DNA of 64,000 nucleotides from Allobaileyella intestinalis. Lineage in GTDB: Bacteria > Bacillota > Clostridia > Peptostreptococcales > Anaerovoracaceae. This document shows, one piece after another, positions 9,557 through 18,808 of the stretch (position 1 is the stretch's first letter; every line of letters begins with the position of its first letter). The notes under the pieces were generated by a model. That model ran no database searches. It was not told the DNA's origin and saw nothing but the letters and a program-made list of their open reading frames with translations. The DNA is taken from the NCBI RefSeq assembly GCF_009695865.1, contig NZ_VUNB01000006.1, positions 25,109 to 89,108 of the forward strand. The letters run 5' to 3'. Position numbers and translations under genes: made by a program.

Positions 9557-10156
9557 ATGAATGTAGTATGTCTGGATATGGAAGGGGTTCTGGTTCCGGA
9601 AATATGGATCGCATTTGCAGAGGCCAGCGGTATTCCCGAGCTGAGGAAGACCACCAGGGACGAACCAGATTACGATAAGCTGATGAATTTCAGGCTTGAT
9701 ACTTTGAGAGATCACGGATTAAAGCTGGCAGATGTTCAGGCCATTATAAACACCATAGATCCACTGCCTGGGGCAAAGGAATTCCTGGACGAACTGAGGA
9801 AGAAGACCCAGGTCATAATACTCAGTGATACCTTTACCCAATTCGCCTCCCCTCTGGTGGCAAAACTGGGATATCCTACAATTTTCTGCAACGAGCTGGA
9901 AGTAGACCAGGAGGGAAACATCACTGATTTCATCATGAGGTGTCCTAAGTCAAAGCTTACGACGGTGAAGGGCCTTCAGTCTATCGGATTCGACACCATT
10001 GCTGCAGGAGACAGCTTTAACGACCTGGCAATGATTCAGGCAAGTAAAGCAGGATTCCTCTTCAGAAGCACTGAGGCAATCAAGGCATCTTATCCGGACA
10101 TTCCCGCATTCGAGGAGTTTTCCGATTTATTCGACGGAATCTGCGCCGCTCTGTAA
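9557..10156 (+). CDS. thrH: ThrH-type phosphoserine phosphatase / homoserine phosphotransferase
   Basis: HAD-superfamily phosphatase of 199 residues. HAD motif I is CLDMEGVLVP (nucleophile D in DMEG), motif II is ILSDTF, motif III is a lysine near TVKG and motif IV is AAGDSFNDLAM. The DxEGVL form of motif I and the length match ThrH, a bifunctional phosphoserine phosphatase/homoserine phosphotransferase first studied in Pseudomonas. The ATG at 9557 follows GGACAGGGGG; an upstream in-frame ATG at 9518 lacks a binding site. Single gene with its own promoter and terminator. In vivo substrate is inferred. Confidence 0.85.
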   Translation: MNVVCLDMEGVLVPEIWIAFAEASGIPELRKTTRDEPDYDKLMNFRLDTLRDHGLKLADVQAIINTIDPLPGAKEFLDELRKKTQVIILSDTFTQFASPLVAKLGYPTIFCNELEVDQEGNITDFIMRCPKSKLTTVKGLQSIGFDTIAAGDSFNDLAMIQASKAGFLFRSTEAIKASYPDIPAFEEFSDLFDGICAAL

Positions 10157-10192
10157 GCTGCGGGTATTCGCTGTTTAACCGACGAGAATTAT

Positions 10193-10243
10193 CAAGAAGC
10201 TGCACCCATTTTCTTTTCAACAGGGGACAGCTTCTTGTTTTTT
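10193..10243 (+). terminator. Intrinsic terminator after thrH-like gene
   Basis: CAAGAAGCTG (10193-10202) pairs perfectly with CAGCTTCTTG (10228-10237) across a 25-base loop, followed by six T. Confidence 0.8.
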
Positions 10244-10322
10244 GCAAAAATCCGCCTTTCACCCTGCACATTAACGTGGTATCATTCGGTGGATAAGGAA
10301 ATAGTCGGTCAGGAGTATAGTT

Positions 10323-11102
10323 TTGGAAAAAATATTAGAACGAATCATGTCTACGGAGATATTCGCCAGTGCTGTGGTTGTACTGCTTGCAGTGGTGGTT
10401 ATGGCCATTCTGGAGAAAATCTGCAGGGGATATATAAAAAGAAATGATCCGGATCACCGGGTGATGTCCATGATACGGTCGGTGCTGAGGACCATAAGGG
10501 TTCTGGTGGGCATTCTTGTGGTGTTCGCCATTCTGCAGATAAACGGTGTGAACATATCCTCTATGGTCGCAGGAGTGGGCGTTGCCGGTGCCCTGGTGGG
10601 ACTGGCCATGCAGGACATTTTCAAAGACCTGATTATGGGACTTCACATTGTCAGCGATAAGGCCTTCAAGTATGGAGATGTGGTCATTATCAATGATGTG
10701 GAGGGCATAGTTACTTCATTCACCCTGCTAACTACACAGCTGAAAGATGTAAACAGCGGCAATCTTGTTACCATTTGCAACAGAAATATATCGGCTACTT
10801 CAGTGGTCTGCGGAATATACGACATTGACCTGCCCCTTCGTTACGACGAGGATCCGGAAGATGTAAAAAAAATTCTTACCAGGGCTGCGGAGGCTATCGA
10901 CAGAATCCAGGATGTGGAGTACTGCCAGTACATGGGAGTTCAGAGATTTGACAGTTCTGCCGTAATCTATAAAATCCGTTTCAAATGCTCACCGGCTGAA
11001 AAATGGCCAGTGTGGAGAAAGGCAATGACCGAGCTTCAGAAGGTAGTGGTGGATACGGGTCTGGAAATTCCGTTCCAGCAGATAGACGTACATAATATAT
11101 GA
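10323..11102 (+). CDS. MscS-family small-conductance mechanosensitive channel
   Basis: Membrane channel that releases solutes on hypo-osmotic shock, 259 residues. Three hydrophobic segments lie at about 13-33, 58-78 and 84-104; the third carries the Gly/Ala-rich pore helix (VAGVGVAGALVGLAMQDIFKD) typical of MscS TM3. The beta domain (DVVIINDVEGIVTSFTLLTTQL) and alpha/beta tail follow. The start used is TTG at 10323, with AGGAG 8 bp upstream; ATG at 10347 is an alternative that would remove eight residues. No partner gene is needed; terminators flank it. Confidence 0.88.
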   Translation: MEKILERIMSTEIFASAVVVLLAVVVMAILEKICRGYIKRNDPDHRVMSMIRSVLRTIRVLVGILVVFAILQINGVNISSMVAGVGVAGALVGLAMQDIFKDLIMGLHIVSDKAFKYGDVVIINDVEGIVTSFTLLTTQLKDVNSGNLVTICNRNISATSVVCGIYDIDLPLRYDEDPEDVKKILTRAAEAIDRIQDVEYCQYMGVQRFDSSAVIYKIRFKCSPAEKWPVWRKAMTELQKVVVDTGLEIPFQQIDVHNI

Positions 11103-11165
11103 AATATATGAAATAGTAAGGAAGGAAGCTTCGGGCAGAGTAGAAACACCTGAAGCAGGACCTTT

Positions 11166-11192
11166 GAGTCGCTTAAGGAGCGGCTCTTTTTT
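11166..11192 (+). terminator. Intrinsic terminator after mscS-like gene
   Basis: GAGTCGCT pairs with AGCGGCTC (one G-U pair) and runs into six T. Confidence 0.8.
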
Positions 11193-11204
11193 CTGGGAAA
11201 TTCA

Positions 11205-11232
11205 TTGAAATCAAATATGAGATTGATATAAT
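11205..11232 (+). promoter_or_regulatory. SigmaA promoter for thioesterase-CDF pair
   Basis: TTGAAA (11205-11210), 16-bp spacer, TATAAT (11227-11232), placed between the preceding terminator and the ATG at 11266. Confidence 0.7.
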
Positions 11233-11265
11233 AAAAAAGAACTTTTGTTCGGAAAAGGAGAACTT

Positions 11266-11649
11266 ATGGAGACAGGAATTAAAGGCTTCAGGGAGATAAC
11301 AGTGACAGATGAAATGACTGCTGCAAAGGCAGGAAGCGGTTCTCTTGAGGTATTTGCTACGCCCTGCATGATAAGCCTAATTGAAGGCACGGCTGCATCA
11401 TCTGTAGCCGGTAATTTGAAGGAAGGGCAGAGCACCGTGGGAACCAGAATAGAGGTGAGCCACGTATCCCCTACTCCGGTGGGAATGAAGGTTACCTGTG
11501 AAACAGAGCTGATCCAATCAGACAGGAGGAAGCTGGTGTTCTCGGTAAAGGCTTTTGATGAGAAAGGGCTGATTGGAGAGGGAACTCACGAGAGATTCAT
11601 AGTAGACAACCAGTCCTTCCTGGAGAAGTGCAGAGATAAGCTTAAGTAA
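11266..11649 (+). CDS. Hotdog-fold thioesterase, FlK-like
   Basis: Single-domain hotdog thioesterase of 127 residues. The stretch FATPCMISLIEGTAA followed by STVGTRIEVSHVSPTPVG matches the FlK (fluoroacetyl-CoA thioesterase)-like family: a Thr in the helix, Glu in LIEGTAA and His in VSHVSPTP correspond to the family's catalytic residues. Such proteins in anaerobes probably hydrolyse small acyl-CoA thioesters; a fluoroacetate role is not implied. The start at 11266 is set by AAAGGAG. The CDF transporter follows 12 bp later and shares the promoter. Confidence 0.82.
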   Translation: METGIKGFREITVTDEMTAAKAGSGSLEVFATPCMISLIEGTAASSVAGNLKEGQSTVGTRIEVSHVSPTPVGMKVTCETELIQSDRRKLVFSVKAFDEKGLIGEGTHERFIVDNQSFLEKCRDKLK

Positions 11650-11661
11650 GAAGGTGTAAGT

Positions 11662-12774
11662 ATGGAAGAGAACAGAGACAGTATTATTGTAAGAACCAGT
11701 ATAGTTGGAATAGTGGCCAATATTTTTCTTGCAGGATTCAAGGCGTTCATCGGACTTGCTGTTGGATCCATCGCCATCGTCATGGACGCAGTCAACAATC
11801 TGAGTGATGTTCTTTCATCAGTCATTACAATTGTAGGAACAAAGCTGGCAGGAAAGGCCCCAGACAGGGAACATCCATTTGGCCACGGCAGAGTAGAATA
11901 CCTGTCTGCAATGGTTATAGCAGTCATAGTTCTATATGCAGGAATAACATCCCTGGTGGAGTCCGGCAAGAAGATAATTCATCCTGTAACTCCTGAATAC
12001 ACCAAGCTGGCACTTATTATTGTTGCTGTGGCAGTAGTGGTTAAGATCCTCCTTGGCTCTTATGTGAAGAAGACAGGAGAGAAAGTGAACTCCGGATCGT
12101 TAATCGCTTCCGGTCAGGATGCCCTCATGGATTCCATAATATCTGCATCTACACTGGTGGCAGCTGTTATTTTCATTGGAACAGGACTTAAACTGGAAGC
12201 ATATCTGGCTGCAGTTATCTCCCTGGTTATCGTAAAAGCCGGAATTGACATGATGAAGGACGCATACAGCCAGATACTGGGAGAAAGGGTTGACAGTGAT
12301 CTGGCAAAGGAAATAAAGAAGACCATAGCTTCCTTTGACGATGTGCGGGGAGCCTATGACCTTGTAATGCACAGTTACGGACCGGACAGATGGCTGGGTT
12401 CCGTTCATATTGAAGTACCGGATTCCATGGACGCTGCAGACATAGATGCCCTGAGCCGGAAGATTACTTCCGTTGTGGCCAAGAAACACGGAGTGATCAT
12501 GACCGGAATAGGAATCTATTCCTACAACACCTGCGAAGGAAAGGCCGCAGGAATAAGGCATGAGATAACCCGCATTGCTTCCGATATACCTTATGTCCTT
12601 CAGGTACACGGATTCTACCTTGACGAGAAGGAGAATGAAATTTCTTTTGACGTAGTAGTAGCCTATGAGGCGGAGGACAGAAGGGCTGTCTGGAAGCAGG
12701 TGGTTGACAAGGTTAAGGAAAAATATCCTGAATACAAGATCAACGTAGCCATGGACAGCGACACCAGCGACTGA
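11662..12774 (+). CDS. Cation diffusion facilitator family metal transporter
   Basis: CDF-family divalent metal:proton antiporter, 370 residues. It has about six membrane helices (about 12-215); metal-site residues sit in DAVNNLSDVLSS (TM2) and SGQDALMDSI (TM5), and HPFGHGRVEYL is the loop signature after TM2. The cytoplasmic ferredoxin-like domain (about 215-300) follows and a further roughly 70-residue domain extends the C-terminus. Substrate (Zn, Mn, Fe or Co) cannot be told from sequence. It follows the thioesterase with AAGGTG before the ATG. Confidence 0.9.
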   Translation: MEENRDSIIVRTSIVGIVANIFLAGFKAFIGLAVGSIAIVMDAVNNLSDVLSSVITIVGTKLAGKAPDREHPFGHGRVEYLSAMVIAVIVLYAGITSLVESGKKIIHPVTPEYTKLALIIVAVAVVVKILLGSYVKKTGEKVNSGSLIASGQDALMDSIISASTLVAAVIFIGTGLKLEAYLAAVISLVIVKAGIDMMKDAYSQILGERVDSDLAKEIKKTIASFDDVRGAYDLVMHSYGPDRWLGSVHIEVPDSMDAADIDALSRKITSVVAKKHGVIMTGIGIYSYNTCEGKAAGIRHEITRIASDIPYVLQVHGFYLDEKENEISFDVVVAYEAEDRRAVWKQVVDKVKEKYPEYKINVAMDSDTSD

Positions 12775-12838
12775 CGGATATGGCGGCATTGTAAGTGTTA
12801 AAGAAGTATTGCAGTTTTGTTAATGTACGGGAGGAGAA

Positions 12839-14812
12839 ATGCCTGAATTTAAGGTTCATTCGGATTTCGACATGATGGGGGACCAGCCCCGGGCCGTGGA
12901 TAATATCGTTAACAGCATTCAGATGGGTAACAAGCACCAGACCCTCATGGGAGTAACTGGATCCGGTAAGACCTTTTCCATGGCGAAGATAATCGAGAGG
13001 GTACAGAAACCAACCCTGGTAATTTCCCACAACAAGACTCTTGCCGCACAACTTCACGGGGAGTTTAAAGAATTTTTTCCGGAAAATGCTGTTGAATACT
13101 TCGTGTCGTACTACGACTTCTACCAGCCGGAGGCGTACGTGCCTTCCACAGACACCTATATCGAGAAAGATGCGGATATCAACGACGAAATTGATAAGCT
13201 GAGACACAGTGCAACGGCAGCTCTTCTTGAGAGGAGAGATGTAATAGTCGTCGCCAGTGTTTCGTGTATCTACGGCCTGGGTTCTCCAAAATCTTACCGC
13301 AATCAGCTGCTCAGCCTGCGGACGGGCATGGAGATCGACAGGGATCAGATTATACGGCGCCTTGTGGATATTCAGTATACAAGAAACGACATAGACTTCC
13401 AGAGAGGTACTTTCAGAGCCAGGGGAGATACGGTGGATATTTATCCTGCTGGAGGAGAGAGTGCCGTCAGGGTGGAGATGTTCGGCGACGAGATTGAGGA
13501 TATCAAGGAGCTGAATCCTGTTACTGGAGAAATAACCGGAATCAGGAATCATATCAGCATTTTCCCGGCATCTCACTATGTAACCGATAAGGCGGACATG
13601 GAGCTGGCGGTGGCTGCCATCAAGGAAGAACTGAAGGAAAGAGTTGACTGGTTCAAGGCCAATGGAAAGCTGCTGGAGGCAGAGCGCCTTGAGCAGAGGA
13701 CAAACTTTGACATTGAGATGATGATGGAAGTTGGCAGATGCAAGGGCATAGAGAACTATTCAAGGCACTTGAACTTCCTTAAACCTGGGGAGAGGCCATA
13801 CACCCTTCTGGATTACTTCCCGGAGGATTTTCTTGTAATCATCGATGAGTCCCACGCCATGCTTCCCCAGCTGAGAGCCATGTATAACGGGGACAGGGCA
13901 AGGAAAAGTTCCCTGGTGGAGTACGGTTTCAGGCTGCCTTCAGCTCTGGACAACAGGCCTCTTAAGTTTGAGGAATTTGAAGACCTGGTGGGACAGACCG
14001 TATACGTAAGTGCAACTCCGGGAAAATACGAAATCGAGCACTCAGCAGGTATTACTGCGGAGCAGCTCATCAGGCCAACGGGCCTTCTGGACCCGCCAAT
14101 AGAGGTAAGGCCTACAGAAGGGCAGATAGATGACCTTATTGGAGAAATCTACAAGACTACAGATAAGGGGGAGAGGGTTCTGATAACCACCCTAACCAAG
14201 AGAATGGCGGAAGACCTTACAACCTATCTGAGAAACTCCGGAATAAGAGTAAGATATCTTCACTCGGACATCGACAACTTCGAGAGACTGGAAATAATAA
14301 GAGACCTGCGTCTGGGAGAATTTGATGTTCTCGTAGGCATCAACCTCCTCAGGGAAGGACTGGACCTGCCTGAGGTTTCGCTGATCGCCATACTGGATGC
14401 AGATAAGGAAGGGTTCCTGAGAACTGAAACATCTCTGATACAGACAGTAGGAAGGGCTGCAAGAAACGAACATGGACGGGTTATCATGTATGGCGATCAT
14501 ATCAGTAAAGCCATGAGATATACCATCGATGAGACTTCCCGCCGCCGCACCGTCCAGGATAAATACAACAAGGAACACGGCATTGTGCCTCACACCATCG
14601 TTAAACCTATAAGAGATGTAATTGAGGCCACAAAGGCATATACGGGAGATGGCAAGATCAAGAAGCCAGAGGAGATGACTGGCCGTGAGATGAAGGAAGC
14701 CATTAAGAACCTGGAAAAGGAAATGAAAGAGGCCGCTGCAAATCTGGAGTTCGAGCGGGCAGCAGAACTCCGCGACATGCTCTTTGACTTAAGGAGCAGC
14801 AAGCGGTCCTAG
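12839..14812 (+). CDS. uvrB: UvrABC system protein B
   Basis: Helicase-like damage-verification subunit of nucleotide excision repair, 657 residues. Walker A GVTGSGKT is at 38-45; the beta-hairpin [12 protein letters not shown] that clamps one DNA strand follows at about 92-103; DESH is the DEAD-box-type Walker B; helicase motif VI (QTVGRAARN) and the C-terminal UVR domain ([13 protein letters not shown]), which contacts UvrC, are present. GGAGG precedes the ATG. uvrA starts 9 bp downstream. Confidence 0.98.
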   Translation: MPEFKVHSDFDMMGDQPRAVDNIVNSIQMGNKHQTLMGVTGSGKTFSMAKIIERVQKPTLVISHNKTLAAQLHGEFKEFFPENAVEYFVSYYDFYQPEAYVPSTDTYIEKDADINDEIDKLRHSATAALLERRDVIVVASVSCIYGLGSPKSYRNQLLSLRTGMEIDRDQIIRRLVDIQYTRNDIDFQRGTFRARGDTVDIYPAGGESAVRVEMFGDEIEDIKELNPVTGEITGIRNHISIFPASHYVTDKADMELAVAAIKEELKERVDWFKANGKLLEAERLEQRTNFDIEMMMEVGRCKGIENYSRHLNFLKPGERPYTLLDYFPEDFLVIIDESHAMLPQLRAMYNGDRARKSSLVEYGFRLPSALDNRPLKFEEFEDLVGQTVYVSATPGKYEIEHSAGITAEQLIRPTGLLDPPIEVRPTEGQIDDLIGEIYKTTDKGERVLITTLTKRMAEDLTTYLRNSGIRVRYLHSDIDNFERLEIIRDLRLGEFDVLVGINLLREGLDLPEVSLIAILDADKEGFLRTETSLIQTVGRAARNEHGRVIMYGDHISKAMRYTIDETSRRRTVQDKYNKEHGIVPHTIVKPIRDVIEATKAYTGDGKIKKPEEMTGREMKEAIKNLEKEMKEAAANLEFERAAELRDMLFDLRSSKRS

Positions 14813-14821
14813 GAGGAAGAA

Positions 14822-17674
14822 TTGGAAAAAAATATAGTAATCAAAGGGGCCAGAGAGCACAACCTGAAGAATCTTGACGTCACGATTCCCCGGGACAAGC
14901 TGGTGGTTATGACTGGGCTCAGCGGATCAGGAAAATCATCGCTGGCATTCGATACAATCTATGCAGAGGGTCAGAAGAAATACGTAGAGAGTCTGTCTGC
15001 ATACGCAAGACAGTTCCTGGGACTAATGAAAAAGCCTGACGTCAGCCTGATAGAGGGCCTGAGCCCGGCTATTTCCATCGATCAGAAGACAACAAACAAG
15101 AATCCCCGTTCTACAGTAGGTACAGTCACTGAAATCTACGATTATCTCAGGCTGCTCTACGCCAGAATAGGCGTTCCCCACTGTCCTGTTTGCGGAAGGG
15201 AGATTTCCAGCGCTTCCGTAGATACGATTGTGGACAAGATCTGTGAGAAGGGTGAGGGAACCAGGCTTACAGTCCTTGCTCCGGTAATAAGGGGAAGAAA
15301 GGGAGAGCATAAGGCTGTTTTTTCCAGGATAAAAAGAGATGGCTACATCCGTGTAAGGGTTGACGGCCAGATGAAGTCTCTGGATGAAGGGGACATTGTT
15401 CTGGAGAAAAACAAGAAACATACTATTGAAATTGCTGTGGACAGGATCAAGGTCAGATCGGACAATCACAGCCGTATCTCGGAAGCCGTTGAATTGGCGC
15501 TGAAAGAAGGAGAGGGAATAGTCAATGTTCTTTTCCAAACAAGAGGAGAGGACGGAGAGCTAATTGACAACCTGGAGACTTTCAGTACAAACTTCGCATG
15601 CGCGGAACACGGAGTGTGCATCGAAGAGATGGAGCCCAGAATGTTTTCCTTCAACAGCCCTTACGGTGCCTGCGAGAACTGTTCCGGTCTGGGATTTACC
15701 CTGAGAATTGATCCGGACAGGCTCATCGTCGATGAGAATATCTCCATACTGAATGGGGCTCTTGGCAATGTTTTCGGATCTATGGATTCCATGGGATGGT
15801 ACAGGCACATGCTGAACACCCTGGCTGAAGATCATAAAACCAGGCTGGATGTTCCATACAAGGATCTGCCAGAGGATTTCAAAAATGATCTTCTTTACGG
15901 AACTGGAGAACGGAAGATCAAATACGACTACGTAAGCAAGGCTGGCAAGGTCAGCCACATGAACCACACCTTCGAGGGCATCATTCCAAATCTGGAGAGA
16001 CGTTACGGAGAAACAAACTCAGATTACATAAAGGAAAAAATCGCAGCACTTCAGGAAGAGTCCCAGTGCAAGGTTTGCCATGGAAAAAGGCTGAAAGACA
16101 AGGTTCTTGCCGTTACCGTAGGTGGAATTAATATTATTGATCTTACGGAAAAATCTGTTGGCGATGCCCTGAAGTTCTTCGATGAGCTGGAGCTTTCGGA
16201 GAGAGATCAGAAGATTGCTGCTATGATACTCAAGGAAATCAAGGGGAGACTGGGCTTTCTGAAGAACGTGGGACTTGGATACCTGACACTGGACAGAAGC
16301 AGCGGCACCCTGTCCGGAGGAGAATCCCAGAGAATCAGGCTTGCTACTCAGATCGGATCCGGACTTGTTGGAGTTCTTTATATTCTTGATGAGCCAAGCA
16401 TCGGCCTTCACCAGAGAGACAACGCCCGGCTGCTCCAGTCACTGAGAAGGCTTACAGACATGGGAAACTCACTTATTGTGGTGGAACACGATGAGGATAC
16501 CATGTACGCAGCAGACCACATTGTGGACATCGGACCAGGGGCCGGAATGAACGGAGGACATCTTGTTTGCCAGGGAACTGTTGAGGATATAAAGGCCTGC
16601 CCGGAATCCATAACGGGCCAGTATCTCTCGGGGAAAAAATCAATCAAGGTGCCTGAACAGCGCCGCCCCGGAAACGGCACCCATCTGAAGGTATACGGAG
16701 CCGCCGAACACAACCTGAAAAACATCGACGTTACTTTTGACGGCGGAAAGCTGATCTGCGTTACCGGTGTGTCCGGTTCTGGAAAGAGCACCCTGGTAAA
16801 CGAGATCGTCTACAAAGCAGTGTCCCGGGTGACAAACAGAACACAGGCAAGACCGGGAAAATTCAGAAAGATAGAAGGAATCGAAAACTTCGACAAGATA
16901 ATCGACATAGATCAGACGCCTATTGGAAAAACGCCAAGATCTAATCCTGCCACATACACAGGCATGTTTACAGGAATCAGAGAGCTTTTCGCCGAGATGC
17001 CAGAAGCTAAAATGAGAGGCTATACAAAAGGCCGCTTCAGCTTCAACATGAAGGGCGGCCGCTGCGAGAGCTGCGGCGGTGACGGAATAATCAAGGTAGA
17101 GATGAATTTCCTGCCAGACGTTTTCGTTCCCTGTGAGGTCTGCGGCGGAGCCAGATATAACCATGAAACTCTGGAGGTTAAATACAAGGGCAAAAACATC
17201 TCCGACGTCCTTAACATGACGGTGGAAGAGGCGCTGCCTTTCTTCCAGAACCACAGCAACATCGAGAAATACCTGAGAACCCTCAACGATGTGGGCCTTG
17301 GATATGTAAAACTGGGTCAGCCTTCAACCCAGCTCTCAGGAGGAGAGGCCCAGAGAATCAAACTGGCAACAGAGCTGTCCAGAAGAAGCACCGGAAAAAC
17401 CCTCTACATCATGGACGAGCCTACAACAGGCCTTCATTTTGCAGACGTGGATAAGCTGATGGAAGTAATCCAGAGACTGGTAGATGAGGGAAATACAGTA
17501 ATAGTCATCGAACATAACCTGGATGTGATCAAGTGTGCAGACCAGATAATCGATCTGGGACCTGAAGGAGGAGACGGGGGCGGAACCCTTGTTGCAACCG
17601 GAACCCCTGAGGAAGTAGCCGCAGTTCCGGAATCATACACAGGGCAGTACCTCAAGAAAATCCTTAAACTGTAG
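14822..17674 (+). CDS. uvrA: UvrABC system protein A
   Basis: Damage-recognition ATPase of excision repair, 950 residues, the normal size. Two ABC modules are visible: Walker [10 protein letters not shown] at about 32-40 and a second at about residue 650 (GVSGSGKST); signatures [12 protein letters not shown] and [12 protein letters not shown]; and zinc modules with CPVC and [14 protein letters not shown]. The start is TTG at 14822, 5-6 bp after AGGAGG, and no better ATG exists nearby. Operon with uvrB. Confidence 0.98.
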   Translation: MEKNIVIKGAREHNLKNLDVTIPRDKLVVMTGLSGSGKSSLAFDTIYAEGQKKYVESLSAYARQFLGLMKKPDVSLIEGLSPAISIDQKTTNKNPRSTVGTVTEIYDYLRLLYARIGVPHCPVCGREISSASVDTIVDKICEKGEGTRLTVLAPVIRGRKGEHKAVFSRIKRDGYIRVRVDGQMKSLDEGDIVLEKNKKHTIEIAVDRIKVRSDNHSRISEAVELALKEGEGIVNVLFQTRGEDGELIDNLETFSTNFACAEHGVCIEEMEPRMFSFNSPYGACENCSGLGFTLRIDPDRLIVDENISILNGALGNVFGSMDSMGWYRHMLNTLAEDHKTRLDVPYKDLPEDFKNDLLYGTGERKIKYDYVSKAGKVSHMNHTFEGIIPNLERRYGETNSDYIKEKIAALQEESQCKVCHGKRLKDKVLAVTVGGINIIDLTEKSVGDALKFFDELELSERDQKIAAMILKEIKGRLGFLKNVGLGYLTLDRSSGTLSGGESQRIRLATQIGSGLVGVLYILDEPSIGLHQRDNARLLQSLRRLTDMGNSLIVVEHDEDTMYAADHIVDIGPGAGMNGGHLVCQGTVEDIKACPESITGQYLSGKKSIKVPEQRRPGNGTHLKVYGAAEHNLKNIDVTFDGGKLICVTGVSGSGKSTLVNEIVYKAVSRVTNRTQARPGKFRKIEGIENFDKIIDIDQTPIGKTPRSNPATYTGMFTGIRELFAEMPEAKMRGYTKGRFSFNMKGGRCESCGGDGIIKVEMNFLPDVFVPCEVCGGARYNHETLEVKYKGKNISDVLNMTVEEALPFFQNHSNIEKYLRTLNDVGLGYVKLGQPSTQLSGGEAQRIKLATELSRRSTGKTLYIMDEPTTGLHFADVDKLMEVIQRLVDEGNTVIVIEHNLDVIKCADQIIDLGPEGGDGGGTLVATGTPEEVAAVPESYTGQYLKKILKL

Positions 17675-17748
17675 AAATATGAAAGCATAAGAAGATTAGA
17701 AGATAAGAGCTGAAAGACAGTACAGCAGCAATACAGTAACAGTACGAC

Positions 17749-17777
17749 TTGACATTGCTGTTGAATACAAGTATAAT
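17749..17777 (+). promoter_or_regulatory. Consensus sigmaA promoter for tRNA-Arg
   Basis: TTGACA (17749-17754), 17-bp spacer, TATAAT (17772-17777); tRNA begins 15 bp later. Both boxes are perfect. Confidence 0.85.
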
Positions 17778-17792
17778 TGCTGTGCTGTTTGA

Positions 17793-17869
17793 GCGTCCGT
17801 AGCTCAATTGGATAGAGTAACGCACTACGAATGCGGAGGTTCAGGGTTCGAGTCCCTGCGGGTGCACCA
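17793..17869 (+). tRNA. tRNA-Arg (anticodon ACG)
   Basis: 77-base cloverleaf with encoded CCA. Acceptor GCGTCCG pairs with CGGGTGC (two G-U pairs), D arm GCTC/GAGT, anticodon loop CTACGAA, T arm CAGGG-TTCGAGT-CCCTG. ACG (inosine at position 34) reads CGU, CGC and CGA. Confidence 0.95.
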
Positions 17870-17880
17870 TAGCAAATGAG

Positions 17881-17926
17881 AAAAGCCGCTGAAATCAACG
17901 GAAACGTTGAAATCAGCGGCTTTTTA
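17881..17926 (+). terminator. Intrinsic terminator after tRNA-Arg
   Basis: AAAAGCCGCTGA pairs with TCAGCGGCTTTTT; the inner part AACG-GAAA-CGTT also pairs. T-run at 17920-17925. Confidence 0.85.
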
Positions 17927-18027
17927 GTTGCTGTTTAATGTTAAATTGGCGGACTCGTGGACCGGACCATTGGGCTTCAAACCCATTACAGGCACCCTGC
18001 CTAGCAGTGGACAGTGAACAGGGCAGG

Positions 18028-18117
18028 AAAATCCATGATAGGGGGATTTTTCTGCAAGCCATGGAATGGTCCCTGGCAAAATTCCATGATATGGGAAATT
18101 CTGCATATGTCATGGAA
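18028..18117. repeat. Two-copy direct repeat, about 40 bp
   Basis: Copies at about 18028-18066 and 18078-18117 share AAAAT(T)CCATGATA, a GGGA-rich middle, TTCTGCA and CATGGAA, about 50 bp apart. Each copy has CCATG near its start and CATGG near its end. No gene is evident around it (17930-18150). Confidence 0.6.
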
Positions 18118-18152
18118 AAAGTTTTCCTCGCAGCTTGCTTTTCCTTGTCCCA

Positions 18153-18612
18153 GCAGTACTATCAAGCGAATTCGCATTTAGTACTGCTCCGACAACCCCC
18201 ATGGAGCAGTACTAACGAAGTAATCGGCATTCAGTACTGCTCCGAAAACTTGTCACCAGCAGTATTATCAACATAATTCGCGTTTAATACTGCTCCGACA
18301 ACCTCCATGGAGCAGTACTAACAAAGAAATCCGCATTCAGTACTGCTCCGACAATCCCCATGGAGCAGTAGTAACAAAGAAATCGGCATTCAGTACTGCT
18401 CTCACCCCCTTGTCACCAGCAGTAGTATCAACAGAATCCGCGTTTAGTACTGCTCCGACAACCCCCATGGAGCAGTAGTAACAAAGAAATCGGCATTCAG
18501 TACTGCTCCAACAGAAGACCGCGAGCAGTACAGCGCTAACAATTACTGTTCAGTACTGCTCCCGCCACTTGTCATCAGCAGTACTATCAACAGAAGCCGC
18601 ATTCAGTACTGC
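18153..18612. repeat. Tandem array of nine palindromic GCAGTACT/AGTACTGC units
   Basis: Nine imperfect hairpin units start near 18153, 18203, 18259, 18309, 18362, 18419, 18469, 18523 and 18578, a period of 50-57 bp. In each unit an arm (GG)AGCAGTACT pairs with AGTACTGCT(CC) across about 20 bases. Two unit types occur: type A, preceded by TTGTCACCA with short arms (units 1, 3, 6, 9), and type B, preceded by CCATG with longer GGAGCAGTA arms (2, 4, 5, 7, 8), in the order A-B-A-B-B-A-B-B-A. Unit 3 changes both arms together (GCAGTATT/AATACTGC), which keeps the pairing. No coding sense is evident. Confidence 0.85.
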
Positions 18613-18651
18613 TTTCAAACCGTCGGACAATCCACCTGGTAGTCAGTAAAC

Positions 18652-18774
18652 CTCCGTCCGTATCCCGCAAGGCTGGTGAAATCTCCGTAAGTCTATTAAG
18701 GTCTCCATCAAACGTATTGCCTTTAGTCTTCTAAGGTCTCCGTCCGTATCCCGCAAGGCCGGTAAAACCTCCGT
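18652..18774. repeat. 37-bp direct repeat pair
   Basis: CTCCGTCCGTATCCCGCAAG and the following 17 bases occur at 18652-18688 and again at 18738-18774 with few changes (86 bp apart). Short AAGGTCTCC and CTCCGT motifs recur between and after them. This fills the stretch between the palindrome array and the end of the trpB2 gene; no gene seen. Confidence 0.7.
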
Positions 18775-18808
18775 CAACCCGTAATGGCTTAAACCTCATT
18801 CAATCTCC

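Noticed and set aside
17938..18276. 112-codon open frame in the repeat region
   Set aside because: It runs through two different repeat types, has no ribosome binding site and no protein-like composition.
18153..18612. CRISPR array
   Set aside because: The segments between repeats are themselves similar to each other, units are palindromic over most of their length, and no cas genes are near.
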